A DNA stretch of 64,000 nt from Sulfopaludibacter sp035606355 (GTDB lineage Bacteria > Acidobacteriota > Terriglobia > Bryobacterales > Bryobacteraceae), in contig DATNFO010000015.1 of the NCBI GenBank assembly GCA_035606355.1, forward strand, positions 186,001 to 250,000, written 5' to 3'. Below are positions 29,399 through 38,254 of this stretch, piece after piece (the stretch's first letter is position 1; the number at the start of each line of letters is the position of its first letter). The position numbers and the translations under genes were made by a program. The notes below the pieces were generated by a model, which had not been told where the DNA came from, ran no database searches, and saw only the letters and a list, made by a program, of their open reading frames with translations.

Positions 29399-31311
29399 AC
29401 GGTCATACTCCGAACCTGGGTGATCTTTGCCGTGATCGTCGCGGGCAGGTGTGCCATGAGGCTGGGGTCCTTGCGCAGGTCTTCGCAAAGCTCGATGCTG
29501 TACTCGGTCTTCTTACTGCGGAGTTTCTCCACGAGTTCTTGGACGGTCATGGTCGGGGCGTCCTGGTGGCCGAGTCGTCGCAGGATGATTCTGAGTTGTG
29601 CCTGGAGACCGCTTGCGCCGAGTTCCTCTTCGAGGTCCCCTGCTGGCAGCAGGGTGCAGCGATTCGTGATCTCTACTTGCCCGAAGTCACGGTTTGCTAT
29701 TTGGGTGAGGTAGTCGTTTCCTGCTTGATCGCCATCGAAGAGTGCTGCCCAGGGGATCGTGAGCGCTCGTGCAAGCGCTGCAAACGTGCCGGGGTTGCCG
29801 CTGTTTTGGGCGTCGATAATACTCACGCCGTGTTCATCGAAGCAGTAGCCATGGAGCTTCGCGACGGTGTGCAGAAGGAGATAGTCGCTTTGTCCTTCCA
29901 CAATTAGCCATTTGCGCGCGAAGAAGATTTCTCCTCTGATGCGTCGCGCCCACGTTTCGAGTTTGGCGAGCTCATCATCGGGGATGTGGTGTCCGGATCG
30001 CTTCTTGAGGTCCTTGATGGTTGCGATGATCCGGTTCACGTCCGGGTGTTTGGCGTACGCCTTGAGGAAGCTCTTGTACAGGTCATCGTCGATTTTGCCT
30101 TTGGCCGTTAGGGTACTCGTTGTTTTGCTGTACGACAGGAGCTTGTCGTGGCTCATGATGATGCCGTCTAGCGCAGGGATGTGCGGAATGCTCGCTTGGT
30201 ACGCGGGTGGAAGCCAGGCGATGCTGGTACCTTGGTCGGTGAGGCGGACGATGCGAAGATTGCGGAAAGGGACGCTCTGGACGAAGTAGGGTGAGTGCGT
30301 AGTCATCAGCTTCTGTCCGTTGAGGCCCATGATGCTCGCGCACAGGCTCTTAGTGGCTTGTGGGTGGAGGTGTGTCTCTGGCTCTTCGAGCTCTAAGATG
30401 GGGGTGCTCTCGGCACGGTAGATCTCGGCCAGGAGGTGCTTGACGAACGCGTCGAAGAGGTAGATGACCGCGAGGCTTTGGATGCCTTGGCCGTGGTTCC
30501 CGAGTGGGAGCCATGGCCGGTCCGGGTCTGCTTTGTACACGACTTCGGTTTTTGCGATGAGATCCCAGGGTTTCAGAGGCAGGCTGCGGAGTTGCAGGTC
30601 GCCGGGCGCGTCGGTAGGTGAGATGGTGGTGAGGGTTTTGAGATTGTTGGTGATCGTGGCCATGCGCGGGTCGGCCGCGAGGAGTGACTGATTGAGCTGA
30701 TCAAGATCTTGTTGGAGTTTCTGCTGCAGTGTTTCTGGGATGTTCATTGCCTTGATCAGTCGTCCCCAGAACTGTGAGCGGCTGCTAAACTCATCTCCCG
30801 CATCGCGTAATGGCCCGAGATAGAACACAGGGACGTACGGAAAGAACTCCTGTAGGTTCACACTGCGGGATGCCTGTCCGGTGAGTTTCTTGCCCTCGAT
30901 GTTGAGGAACTCCCAGTGAGGTTCTGGCGCTCCCGTGGTTGGGTCCATCGGGCATGTGACGTGGAGGAGGATAGTGCTGCACCCCGATGACGGGTCGAGT
31001 TGTACGATGTCATCGAGCGCCGTCTGCACCGCGTTCGGCCAATCGCCTGGCTTGTGCTCTTGAAAGATCACATCGATGGTGATCGGAGGGGCGAGCTTGG
31101 GGTCAGTGATGCCTGGGGGTAGGTACACGTCCCGTTCGGTGAACCCCGTCCCGCGTTGCCCCCACCGTCGCGTGAGCGCGAGGCGAATCGCATCGAGGAT
31201 TGCGGTCTTCCCGACATTGTTGGGGCCGATGAACACAGTCGTGGGGTCAACAATTATCTCCGCCTCCTTAATGCATCGGAAGTTTCGAATTATGACGCGA
31301 GTAATATCCAT
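29395..31311 (-). CDS. gajA: Gabija GajA, OLD-family ATPase-TOPRIM nuclease
   Basis: The 638-residue protein begins with an SMC/RecF-like ATPase: MDITRVIIRNFRCIKEAEI, Walker A GPNNVGKT (29-36), then ELEEPETHLHPQ as signature/Walker B and THSPYFVQS. The C-terminal third is a TOPRIM domain with WLIVEGQSDYLLL (catalytic Glu) and the acidic pair in ALFDGDQAGND. An adjacent UvrD helicase makes it a class-2 OLD protein, that is GajA. Known GajA is an ATP-inhibited site-specific DNA nickase that, with GajB, blocks phage replication. All catalytic positions I can check are intact, and it is the first gene of the two. Confidence 0.87.
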   Translation of the reverse strand: MDITRVIIRNFRCIKEAEIIVDPTTVFIGPNNVGKTAILDAIRLALTRRWGQRGTGFTERDVYLPPGITDPKLAPPITIDVIFQEHKPGDWPNAVQTALDDIVQLDPSSGCSTILLHVTCPMDPTTGAPEPHWEFLNIEGKKLTGQASRSVNLQEFFPYVPVFYLGPLRDAGDEFSSRSQFWGRLIKAMNIPETLQQKLQQDLDQLNQSLLAADPRMATITNNLKTLTTISPTDAPGDLQLRSLPLKPWDLIAKTEVVYKADPDRPWLPLGNHGQGIQSLAVIYLFDAFVKHLLAEIYRAESTPILELEEPETHLHPQATKSLCASIMGLNGQKLMTTHSPYFVQSVPFRNLRIVRLTDQGTSIAWLPPAYQASIPHIPALDGIIMSHDKLLSYSKTTSTLTAKGKIDDDLYKSFLKAYAKHPDVNRIIATIKDLKKRSGHHIPDDELAKLETWARRIRGEIFFARKWLIVEGQSDYLLLHTVAKLHGYCFDEHGVSIIDAQNSGNPGTFAALARALTIPWAALFDGDQAGNDYLTQIANRDFGQVEITNRCTLLPAGDLEEELGASGLQAQLRIILRRLGHQDAPTMTVQELVEKLRSKKTEYSIELCEDLRKDPSLMAHLPATITAKITQVRSMTV

Positions 31312-31864
31312 GTTGCAGACGTTGCCTCCACCCTCTTCCTTTTGCAGCAGCGCGAGTAGTTCGCCGCCTCAGACCTGTTGGCTGACAGTTGTCGTATTAC
31401 TTAACAAGCACGAGGATCACATTGAGATTGTAGAACGATGACGTTACGTGGCCGCGAATGCCCGCAATTCGATCGCCGCTGGACGCTGACGAGAACACTC
31501 CTAACGCGTGCACGCCACCCTGCGCTGATGGTCGCGAGGACGTGCTAAGGAAGAATGACATTCCAGGTGAGCGCCGCGTTGGTCATTATGTCCTTGGTGG
31601 CAGGAGTCCCGCGGAGTTCGGTACCGGTGAAGGCCGTCCATGTGACCGCCTGCGTCAAACACAACTTCTTAAGGCCGGCGACTTCCGTCCGCCGCCAATC
31701 CAATCAGGAACGATAAGTCGGCTTGTCGCTGCTGATCTCTGAGACTCCGCCCGCATCACCCGCCGACCTAATTTGACGGACCAGCCCACGTGGCCGTAAA
31801 GCGCCCATGCGGCCGATCTCACGTAGTTTCGCATGCTCACGATGGATTACTCGCCACAAACGCT

Positions 31865-31953
31865 AGACGGCAAAGTGTACGCGCATTGCACACTGGCATT
31901 CTCAATGACGACGCGGCCGCTTTACAGGGCTGACGAAAGTCGCACCGTTAGGA
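31865..31953 (+). pseudogene. Decayed, internally deleted copy of the PPC gene end
   Basis: The stretch GACGGCAAAGTGTACGCGCA matches the GKVHAHCTLA coding region of the intact gene (around 26325). It then jumps, with about 70 bases missing, to a diverged copy of the last 50 bases including the GGCTGACGA repeat core. The frame can still be read as DGKVYAHCTLA. It is shared history with the PPC gene, not a working gene. Confidence 0.75.
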
Positions 31954-32005
31954 TCCAAGCCATTCGAAGAAAGCGACAACGCGATTCCGAGCCCCTCTCG
32001 CGAGA

Positions 32006-32357
32006 CTACTCTATGTAGAGAATGGCTCCTGTCTGCACTCCCTGGCACGTCCTACCACCGTTGGTGCACACGCTGGGAGTGATCAGCATCGGACCGGGGC
32101 CGGCATTTGCAGGCACCTGCATGTTGATTTGCGTCACTCCGCATGCGAGTGTCGGGGCCTTGCCGGCATACTGCACCGGCCCACCCCCGCCATCACGACA
32201 CCGTAAGGCGACGAAGTTCGACGGCGCTATCGGGGTTCAGTCCTCCCGCAAGGTGGGCGGTGACGATGTACAGGATGACGCCGGCTACCGCGAGTCGGGA
32301 ACGCACAGAGATGAGTCGGGACGACTCGCGCGGGGTCGCACTTGTGTCTGACTTCAT
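32006..32357 (-). pseudogene. Disrupted small exported protein with TIGR03437-like end
   Basis: A strong AGGAGG Shine-Dalgarno precedes an ATG at 32357. The first frame encodes 54 residues with one membrane segment (RLAVAGVILYIVTAHLAGGL) and stops at 32193. A second frame, open from 32236 to a TAG at 32006, reads PIAPSNFVALRCRDGGGG, VQYAGKAPTLACGVTQINMQ and ends GVQTGAILYIE. This matches the C-terminal domain seen at the end of the protein at 43043-45538 (LLYAGAQPQYPGLDQVNI). I infer a deletion plus frameshift in an ancestral Solibacter-type surface protein. The 54-residue product could still be made. Confidence 0.62.
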
Positions 32358-32566
32358 GGCGCCTCCTGCAATCGGAGATCCTGGGAGGGCAATCCGGTTG
32401 CCAGAAGGCGTGGTTTTTCGGAAACCGCACCGGCTTGGGTGTACCGTGGCCTTGACGCCCGCGATCACGGACTCCGCGGAAAATCAAAAGCCGCGCCAGT
32501 TTCGGTTCGCCGATTCATTCGTAAGAGGAATTTCGCTGCGGTTCTTAGATGAAGTCCTGGCAACGC

Positions 32567-32604
32567 CCGCTTTCCAAGGCTGACGATAAGGCGTATCGTT
32601 AGTG
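32567..32604 (+). repeat. Right copy of 38-bp direct repeat
   Basis: Matches 26442-26479 at 35 of 38 positions and ends four bases before the ATG of the next gene. Confidence 0.8.
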
Positions 32605-32607
32605 GGA

Positions 32608-33360
32608 ATGCGCCGTATTGTTTGTTTAATGTTGCCGCTCGCCGCAGCGGCGGTAGCGCAGACGCCGCCCGAAATTCGCGCGCGCGTGGAAGCTCTGTCC
32701 AAGACCGTTCTGCGCGATTCCGCCGAACTTCCGATGGATGTGGCCGTGACGCGCGAGATCACCGATGCCGCGGGAAAAATCAAAAGCCGCGCCACCAGCC
32801 ACGTGAAGTTCCTCTTTCACGGTTTTAATCCACGCAACGACACGTTCAAAATGAACGCGAGCGCGGGCTTGATGAGCCGGCGGCTGATGTACGACAGCAT
32901 GGCCGGGGACGTCGCCTTTTTCGTGGCGCTCAGCAATCTGGCGCCCCGGCAGGGAGACGAAAACCGCTTTGACGTGAAACCCGGACCTGACGGGCACGGA
33001 TTTCTGATTCAAACCGTCAGGCCGGAATGTCACGACTTCGTGCTCTCGTCCAATCTTCTCTTTCCCAGGAACTTTTGCGGTTCCGTGGATCTGTTTGCGT
33101 CGGCAGACGGCGAGGGCAAGCTTCAGATCGATCGCTTCGTCCTGGAGGTGCGGGGTCTCCCCCGTCCGGGCCAGGTGAGATATATCGGGGCGACGCGCGT
33201 GACGGCGTTCCGGGCGGAGGGGGAGACCCAGTCTGTACACATCGGCAGCGACCCTCAACCGTATTTTGTTCCTAAGCGCGCTGTCACCCGGGTGATCACC
33301 GAAAAAGGCGCCGTCGTGCTGACGAATATCTATAGCGTGGTGCCGCCCGGCAAGCGATGA
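32608..33360 (+). CDS. Exported hypothetical protein
   Basis: The 250-residue protein starts MRRIVCLMLPLAAAAVAQ, a signal peptide, and I use this ATG rather than a GTG two codons upstream that lies in the repeat. The mature part is beta-rich, with KSRATSHVKFLFHGFNPRND near residue 65 and two Cys (ECHDF, NFCGS) that could form a disulfide. I do not recognise the family, although similar exported proteins of unknown function are common in acidobacteria. A decayed copy of part of this gene lies upstream, and the shared 38-bp repeat suggests it once followed the PPC gene directly. Confidence 0.75.
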   Translation: MRRIVCLMLPLAAAAVAQTPPEIRARVEALSKTVLRDSAELPMDVAVTREITDAAGKIKSRATSHVKFLFHGFNPRNDTFKMNASAGLMSRRLMYDSMAGDVAFFVALSNLAPRQGDENRFDVKPGPDGHGFLIQTVRPECHDFVLSSNLLFPRNFCGSVDLFASADGEGKLQIDRFVLEVRGLPRPGQVRYIGATRVTAFRAEGETQSVHIGSDPQPYFVPKRAVTRVITEKGAVVLTNIYSVVPPGKR

Positions 33361-33418
33361 ATCCTCGCCGCCGCTCAACAACGCCAGAACCGGGCCGGCG
33401 GCTGTGGTGAATCCGCAA

Positions 33419-33853
33419 TCAGAAAAGCAGTTCGCCGCGCATGGCCAGCAGCATTTCTTTGCGCCCGAAGTGGCGGCTCATGATACCGGTTGGCCGATGG
33501 GCCGGGCCGAACAGGAGATGCCCGATTTCGTGAGCCATGGCGGCGGCGAGCACGACCTCCGGGTCTGTGTCCGTTTCCGCGGCGGCGCGGCGAACCTCGG
33601 GCCACGAAATCGTCGCCCGGCTTCCTTGCTGCGAGAGCGCGGCGAGCCCCACCGCATCCCGCGCCACACCGTGCAACTCATTCCCAGTGATTTCCATTTG
33701 TAAACCAGGCGCGTCCACCCAAACGATCTGGATGTGAGCGCTGGCAAGAACGCGCGCGGCTTCCTGCCGGGCCTCCCGCACGATGCGCGAGGGAATTCCC
33801 GGAGCCACCGCCAGATGAATCGCCACAATCGCTACAGGCAAATGGAGAAACAT
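33419..33853 (-). CDS. Small exported zincin-like metalloprotease
   Basis: The 144-residue protein opens with a hydrophobic, signal-like segment (MFLHLPVAIVAIHLAVAPGI). Its C-terminal half contains AMAHEIGHLLFGPAHRPTGIM. The HEIGH...H spacing (HExxHxxxxxxxH) supplies three zinc ligands, and the GIM after it resembles the Met-turn of metzincins. The protein is short for a metzincin, close to the minimum needed for a catalytic domain, so it may have a limited substrate range. It is convergent with the exported protein upstream and has no obvious partner. Confidence 0.75.
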   Translation of the reverse strand: MFLHLPVAIVAIHLAVAPGIPSRIVREARQEAARVLASAHIQIVWVDAPGLQMEITGNELHGVARDAVGLAALSQQGSRATISWPEVRRAAAETDTDPEVVLAAAMAHEIGHLLFGPAHRPTGIMSRHFGRKEMLLAMRGELLF

Positions 33854-33947
33854 GCGGCGAGTGTGAGCGATTCCGCTCCGTACCTCGATACCGCGGACCT
33901 CATTTCAAGCTCACCAAAAGGTCACGCGAGCGTCATATAAGCGGCAC

Positions 33948-36149
33948 ATGTCTAACCGGTCGTTTCGCGGCATTCGAACCATTCGGTTCGGCGATTTCGA
34001 ATTCGATGTACGCGCGGGCGAACTGCTCCGCGAGGGCGAGCGCGTGCGTTTGCAGGAACAGCCGCTGCGGATTCTGACGGCACTGCTGGAACACCCCGGT
34101 GACGTCGTGTCGCGCGAAGATATCCGCAAGCGTTTGTGGCCCAACGGTACGGTGGTTGAGGTAAGTCACGGCATCAATGCCGCCGTGCAGCGCCTTCGGG
34201 AAGCGCTCGGCGAATCGGCGGAAAACCCCCGCTTCGTGGAGACCCTGGCGAGGCGCGGATACCGCTTTGTCGCGCCGGTCCAAGTGTCTATGCGCGCGGC
34301 AGCATCGGACGCTGCATCGGAACCGCCGCCGCCCGCCGATGTCTCCCACTTTCGCGTGCTGGAGCCGCTCGGCGCGGGCGGCATGGGTGTGGTGTATCGC
34401 GCCGAAGATCGCAAGCTCGGCCGCAGCGTGGCCCTGAAATTCCTTCCCGCGCGGCTTGCGCAGGACGATGCGGCGCTGGCGCGGTTCCGCCGCGAAGCTC
34501 AGGCCGCATCCGCACTGAATCATCCGAATATCTGCACGGTGTACGGCGTCGAAGAGTGCGCCGGGCAACCCGTGATCGTGATGGAGTACGTGCAGGGCGA
34601 GAGCCTGGAAGCGATGCTCCTCCGCGGACCGGTACCGCAGGAAACCGCGCTGCATCTGGCGATTCAGATGGCCGGTGCGCTGGATGCCGCGCATCGCGCC
34701 GGAATCGTGCATCGCGATTTCAAGCCGGCCAACGTGCTGGTGACCGCCGCGGGCGTCAAGGTTCTCGATTTCGGCCTGGCGAAGATGGACCATCCTCCCG
34801 CGCTCGGTTTCGAACCGCCGCAGGTCACTCATGAAGGTGCGATTCTCGGCACCCTGCACTATCTCTCGCCGGAGCAGGCGCAGGGCAGCCCCGCCGAACC
34901 GGCCAGCGACATTTTCTCCTTTGGCGCGGTGCTCTATGAGATGCTCACCGGCCGGCGCGCGTTCGATGGCCCCAACCCCGCGCACGTAATGGCGGCAATC
35001 ATCGCGCTGGACCCTCCCGCGGCCACGGCGGCCATTCCGCGATCCCTCGACCGCGTGTTGCGCCGGTGCCTTGCCAAGCAGCCTCGCGACCGGTGGCAAT
35101 CCGCGGCCGAATTGAAGAGCGCTCTGGAAGAGGTTTCCATCGCACGGCAGCCGCGCATGCGGAACGTGGCGTGGGTCGTGGGCGCCGCAGCCGCGGCGGT
35201 GGCGATCGCCGGAATCGCCATGGCATTCGCCGGGTCTCATGATCGCCACGAAGTGGCACTCGAGAAGAAGGCCGCTGCGCCCGCTGTGCGCATCGAAAAA
35301 CCGATGGGCGTTCTGCCTGTTGTAAACACGCCGGCCGCGCCGGTGAGTGTCCCAGACCTTTCGCGGACCGCGGCAGTGTCCTTGACCGGAGGCTCGATCA
35401 TGCGGATCGGACTCTCGCCGGACAACAAGCGCATCGCGTACATCGCGGACGGACACCTTTGGGTATCGGGAGTGAACGGCGAATCGCCGCAAACATACGG
35501 CGCGGCCGACGGAACGCCGTTCTGGTCGCCGGACGGCCGCTGGGTGGCTGCCAGTTCCAGGGGACGGTTGTGGCGGTTCAATATCGCCACGCGTGCTTCG
35601 TTCGATATTTGCATGGTGGATACCAGCTTTTCGGGAGCGTGGAGCAAAGCAGGCGTCATCCTGATCGGCGGACGGCGTGACGGTCTGTTTCGTGTGCCGG
35701 CGGAGGGCGGAGTCCCCATCCGCGTGACCACGCCGGATGCAGCGGCCGGCGAGACTCGTCACATCGCAGTGCAGTTCCTGCCGGACGGCCGGCGGTTTTT
35801 GTATGTAGCCGGCGCGAAGACCCGGGGCGAGTCTAAGCTGTACGCCGCATCGCTCGATTCAGCGGACCGTCAACTCATCATGCCGGTCTCCTCGACCGTG
35901 CAGTACGCGGGCGGATACCTGCTGTACGCCGTCGAGGGGATGCTCGCCGCGCAGGCTTTCGATGAAAAACGGCTCAGGGTAACAGGCGAGAGAATCGTTT
36001 TGTCCGCGGAGCCGGCCTCGGAGATGGCGGCGAATGCGGCGATAGACGTGATACGCTTCTCGGCAACCCCAAAAACATTGGCGCTACGGGCAGTTGGGAA
36101 AGCAAGCGATCGGATAACCCTGATCAACAACTGGAAACGGCACCAGTAG
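33948..36149 (+). CDS. Winged-helix / Ser-Thr kinase / beta-propeller fusion
   Basis: The 733-residue protein has three parts. Residues of about 8-108 are an OmpR/CadC-type DNA-binding winged helix (RFGDFEFDVRAGELLREGER, SHGINAAVQRLREALGE, ETLARRGYRFVA). Residues of about 125-390 are a Hanks-type kinase with glycine loop LGAGGMGVVYRA, VALKFL lysine, HRDFKPANVLV and LDFGLAKM; the usual HRDL is HRDF, but the Asp and Asn are kept. One transmembrane helix (WVVGAAAAAVAIAGIAMAFA) leads to a TolB/WD40-like propeller (IGLSPDNKRIAYIADGHLWV, FWSPDGRWVAASS). Both the DNA-binding and kinase parts should be cytoplasmic with the propeller outside. The signal and target genes are unknown. Confidence 0.9.
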   Translation: MSNRSFRGIRTIRFGDFEFDVRAGELLREGERVRLQEQPLRILTALLEHPGDVVSREDIRKRLWPNGTVVEVSHGINAAVQRLREALGESAENPRFVETLARRGYRFVAPVQVSMRAAASDAASEPPPPADVSHFRVLEPLGAGGMGVVYRAEDRKLGRSVALKFLPARLAQDDAALARFRREAQAASALNHPNICTVYGVEECAGQPVIVMEYVQGESLEAMLLRGPVPQETALHLAIQMAGALDAAHRAGIVHRDFKPANVLVTAAGVKVLDFGLAKMDHPPALGFEPPQVTHEGAILGTLHYLSPEQAQGSPAEPASDIFSFGAVLYEMLTGRRAFDGPNPAHVMAAIIALDPPAATAAIPRSLDRVLRRCLAKQPRDRWQSAAELKSALEEVSIARQPRMRNVAWVVGAAAAAVAIAGIAMAFAGSHDRHEVALEKKAAAPAVRIEKPMGVLPVVNTPAAPVSVPDLSRTAAVSLTGGSIMRIGLSPDNKRIAYIADGHLWVSGVNGESPQTYGAADGTPFWSPDGRWVAASSRGRLWRFNIATRASFDICMVDTSFSGAWSKAGVILIGGRRDGLFRVPAEGGVPIRVTTPDAAAGETRHIAVQFLPDGRRFLYVAGAKTRGESKLYAASLDSADRQLIMPVSSTVQYAGGYLLYAVEGMLAAQAFDEKRLRVTGERIVLSAEPASEMAANAAIDVIRFSATPKTLALRAVGKASDRITLINNWKRHQ

Positions 36150-36150
36150 C

Positions 36151-36219
36151 GACTGGTCTCCAGACCGGTTGCCACGTGCCGACAGGAATCCTTCCTGTCG
36201 GAGGCGATCGAAGATCGCC
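36151..36219. repeat. Three hairpin repeats after a stop codon
   Basis: The hairpins are 36151-36169 (CTGGTCT with AGACCGG), 36179-36201 (CCGACAGGAA with TTCCTGTCGG) and 36203-36219 (GGCGATC with GATCGCC). The first two types recur elsewhere in the window. Confidence 0.75.
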
Positions 36220-36242
36220 CGATAATTGCGGATGATAAACCT

Positions 36243-36686
36243 ATGGCGTCTTTCTTACCGGCCCAGGAAACGCACATCGAAATCGTCCTAAACATGTGCG
36301 AGCAGCTCTTCTCCCACGGCGGAGATCCTTTCGACATCGATCGCCATCGCCTGGCGCTTTCCGAACTGATTCGTGAGCCTCGATTCGGTGGGGCCTGGCT
36401 GATTCAATCGAGCGGCGAGACTGCGGGCTACTTCGTGCTTACCGTTTGTTACAGCCTGGAATTTGCCGGAAGCTTCGGCCTTTTGGATGAGCTATACCTC
36501 ATGGAAGCGTGGCGCGCCGCGGGGCTTGGCGCGGAGGCTCTGGCCTTCGCGGAAGACGAATGCCGCCGCCGTGGGTTGCAGGCCGTTCGCCTGGAAGTTG
36601 GGCACACCAATGCGCGCGCGTTAGCATTGTATGCGGGGCGTGGATTCCACGCCGAAGATCGCCACCTCATGACCAAGTGGCTGTAA
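36243..36686 (+). CDS. GNAT-family N-acetyltransferase
   Basis: The 147-residue protein has the GNAT order: beta4 LLDELYLMEAWRAAGLGAEAL, in which the acetyl-CoA pyrophosphate loop is the R-A-A-G-L-G stretch, then VRLEVGHTNARALALYAGRGF, the typical C-terminal motif B, and FHAED...MTKWL. Length and motifs fit single-domain GNATs that acetylate amines or protein N-termini; the substrate is not predictable. It is seven bases upstream of the UxaA-like gene and probably co-transcribed. Confidence 0.88.
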   Translation: MASFLPAQETHIEIVLNMCEQLFSHGGDPFDIDRHRLALSELIREPRFGGAWLIQSSGETAGYFVLTVCYSLEFAGSFGLLDELYLMEAWRAAGLGAEALAFAEDECRRRGLQAVRLEVGHTNARALALYAGRGFHAEDRHLMTKWL

Positions 36687-36693
36687 GGACCTC

Positions 36694-38226
36694 ATGCTTC
36701 TAGATATCGTCAATCTGCCGACTGCATCGAATTACGCCATACGGCTGCATCCGGAAGACAACGTCGCGGTGGCTCGCGTGCCCATTCCGGCGGATACCGC
36801 GCTCGATTTCGACGGAGTCAGCGTAAAAACGCTCGATGCGATTCCCGCCGGCCACAAAGTGGCGCTCCGCTCCATCGCCCCGGGCGAGATGGTGGAGCGC
36901 TACGGACAGGCGATCGGCCGCGCGCGGGAGCCCATCCCTGCCGGGCGTCACGTCCATACACACAACCTCGCCTACGAGGAGCTGGATCTGCACTATGAGA
37001 TGCCGCTCGATGAGGCGCCCACTCCGGCGCGCCGCGCCGAACCCACGTTTCTCGGATACCGCCGCGACGATGGCCGCGCCGGCACGCGCAATTACATCGC
37101 GGTGGTAGCGGCGAGCAACTGCGCGGCGCACACGGCCGAATCCATCGCGCGCAGCTACGAAAGCGAAGCGCTGCCGCCGGGCGTCGATGGCGTGGTGGCG
37201 TTTCCGCACGGCGAAGGATGCGCGCACGCCTTCGGTCCGGACATGGATCAGCTACGCCGTACGCTCGGCGGCGTCCTGGACCATCCGAACGTTTCGGCCG
37301 CGGTGATTCTCGGCCTCGGGTGCGAGACAAATCAGATCGAGCATTACCTCGGCGGCGGAGCGCCCGCAACCGGCCGGCTGGTCGGCATGACCCTGCAGTC
37401 TAGCGGCGGAACGGCGTCGACGGTTGCAGCGGCGCGGCGGGAGATCGCACGGCTGATGGAGCGCGCGGCGGCGGAGAAGCGCACGGAGGTTCCGGCGAGC
37501 TCCATCGTGCTCGGTTTGAATTGCGGCGGCAGCGATTCGTTCTCCGGCATCACGGCGAATCCTGCCCTCGGCTACACGTCAGACCTGCTGGCGGACATCG
37601 GCGCGGCCAGCGTGCTTGCGGAGACTCCGGAAATCTTCGGGGCGGAGCATCTGCTGATCCGGCGCGCCCGGAATCGCGAGGTCGCCGAGAAGCTGATCGC
37701 CACCGTCAAGGGGTATAAGCGATATCTCAATCGCTTCGAGGGTAGTTTCAATGACAACCCGAGTCCGGGAAACAAGGAAGGCGGATTGAGTAACATCCTG
37801 GAGAAGTCGTTGGGCGCAGTCGCTAAAGGCGGCACTTCGCGACTCATGGACGTCTACGAATATGCGGAGCGAGTTACTACTCCGGGCTTCAGCTTTATGA
37901 ACACTCCGGGGTACGATCCGGTCTCGTTGAGCGGGCTCGCGGCGGGCGGCTGTAACCTCATCGCGTTCACTACGGGACGGGGCAGTGCGATCGGCTTCCC
38001 CACCGTTCCGGTGGTGAAGATAGCGACTAACAGCAATACCTACCGCCGCATGATGGACAACATGGACGTCAACGCCGGGCGCATCGCCGATGGCGAGGCG
38101 ACGGTGCAGCAGGTGGGTCGCGAAATCTTCGATTTGCTGCTCGATGTGGCTTCCGGACGGCGAACGTGCGCTGAGCGGCTGGGGCATCGGGAATTCGTGC
38201 CGTGGCGGATCGGGCCGGTAATGTAG
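36694..38226 (+). CDS. UxaA-family sugar-acid dehydratase
   Basis: The 510-residue protein combines an N-terminal SAF domain (NYAIRLHPEDNVAVARVPI through HVHTHNL) with the two-part UxaA/GarD catalytic region (FLGYRRDDGRAGTRNYIAVV, GCETNQIEHYL, LNCGGSDSFSGITANPALG, SFMNTPGYDPVSLSGLAAGG). Known members dehydrate altronate or galactarate using Fe2+ or other divalent metal. The one-chain SAF plus catalytic form is like altronate dehydratase. No uronate pathway gene is adjacent, so the physiological acid is uncertain. Confidence 0.9.
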   Translation: MLLDIVNLPTASNYAIRLHPEDNVAVARVPIPADTALDFDGVSVKTLDAIPAGHKVALRSIAPGEMVERYGQAIGRAREPIPAGRHVHTHNLAYEELDLHYEMPLDEAPTPARRAEPTFLGYRRDDGRAGTRNYIAVVAASNCAAHTAESIARSYESEALPPGVDGVVAFPHGEGCAHAFGPDMDQLRRTLGGVLDHPNVSAAVILGLGCETNQIEHYLGGGAPATGRLVGMTLQSSGGTASTVAAARREIARLMERAAAEKRTEVPASSIVLGLNCGGSDSFSGITANPALGYTSDLLADIGAASVLAETPEIFGAEHLLIRRARNREVAEKLIATVKGYKRYLNRFEGSFNDNPSPGNKEGGLSNILEKSLGAVAKGGTSRLMDVYEYAERVTTPGFSFMNTPGYDPVSLSGLAAGGCNLIAFTTGRGSAIGFPTVPVVKIATNSNTYRRMMDNMDVNAGRIADGEATVQQVGREIFDLLLDVASGRRTCAERLGHREFVPWRIGPVM

Positions 38227-38254
38227 CGTGTACGGCTCGGTACAATAAGACAAG

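Larger units (their letters stand above)
31312..32607. other. Gene-poor debris region beside gajA
   Basis: About 1.3 kb without an intact gene of normal size. It should contain the gajA promoter near 31312-31440, but I cannot fix one. Recognisable relics are an internally deleted copy of the PPC gene end (31865-31953) and a disrupted TIGR03437-type gene on the minus strand (32006-32357). A third is a short decayed copy, near 32462-32498, of bases 32757-32795 of the next gene (shared AATCAAAAGCCGCGCCA). The right copy of the 38-bp repeat is also here. The rest, 31440-31860, shows nothing I recognise. Confidence 0.7.
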
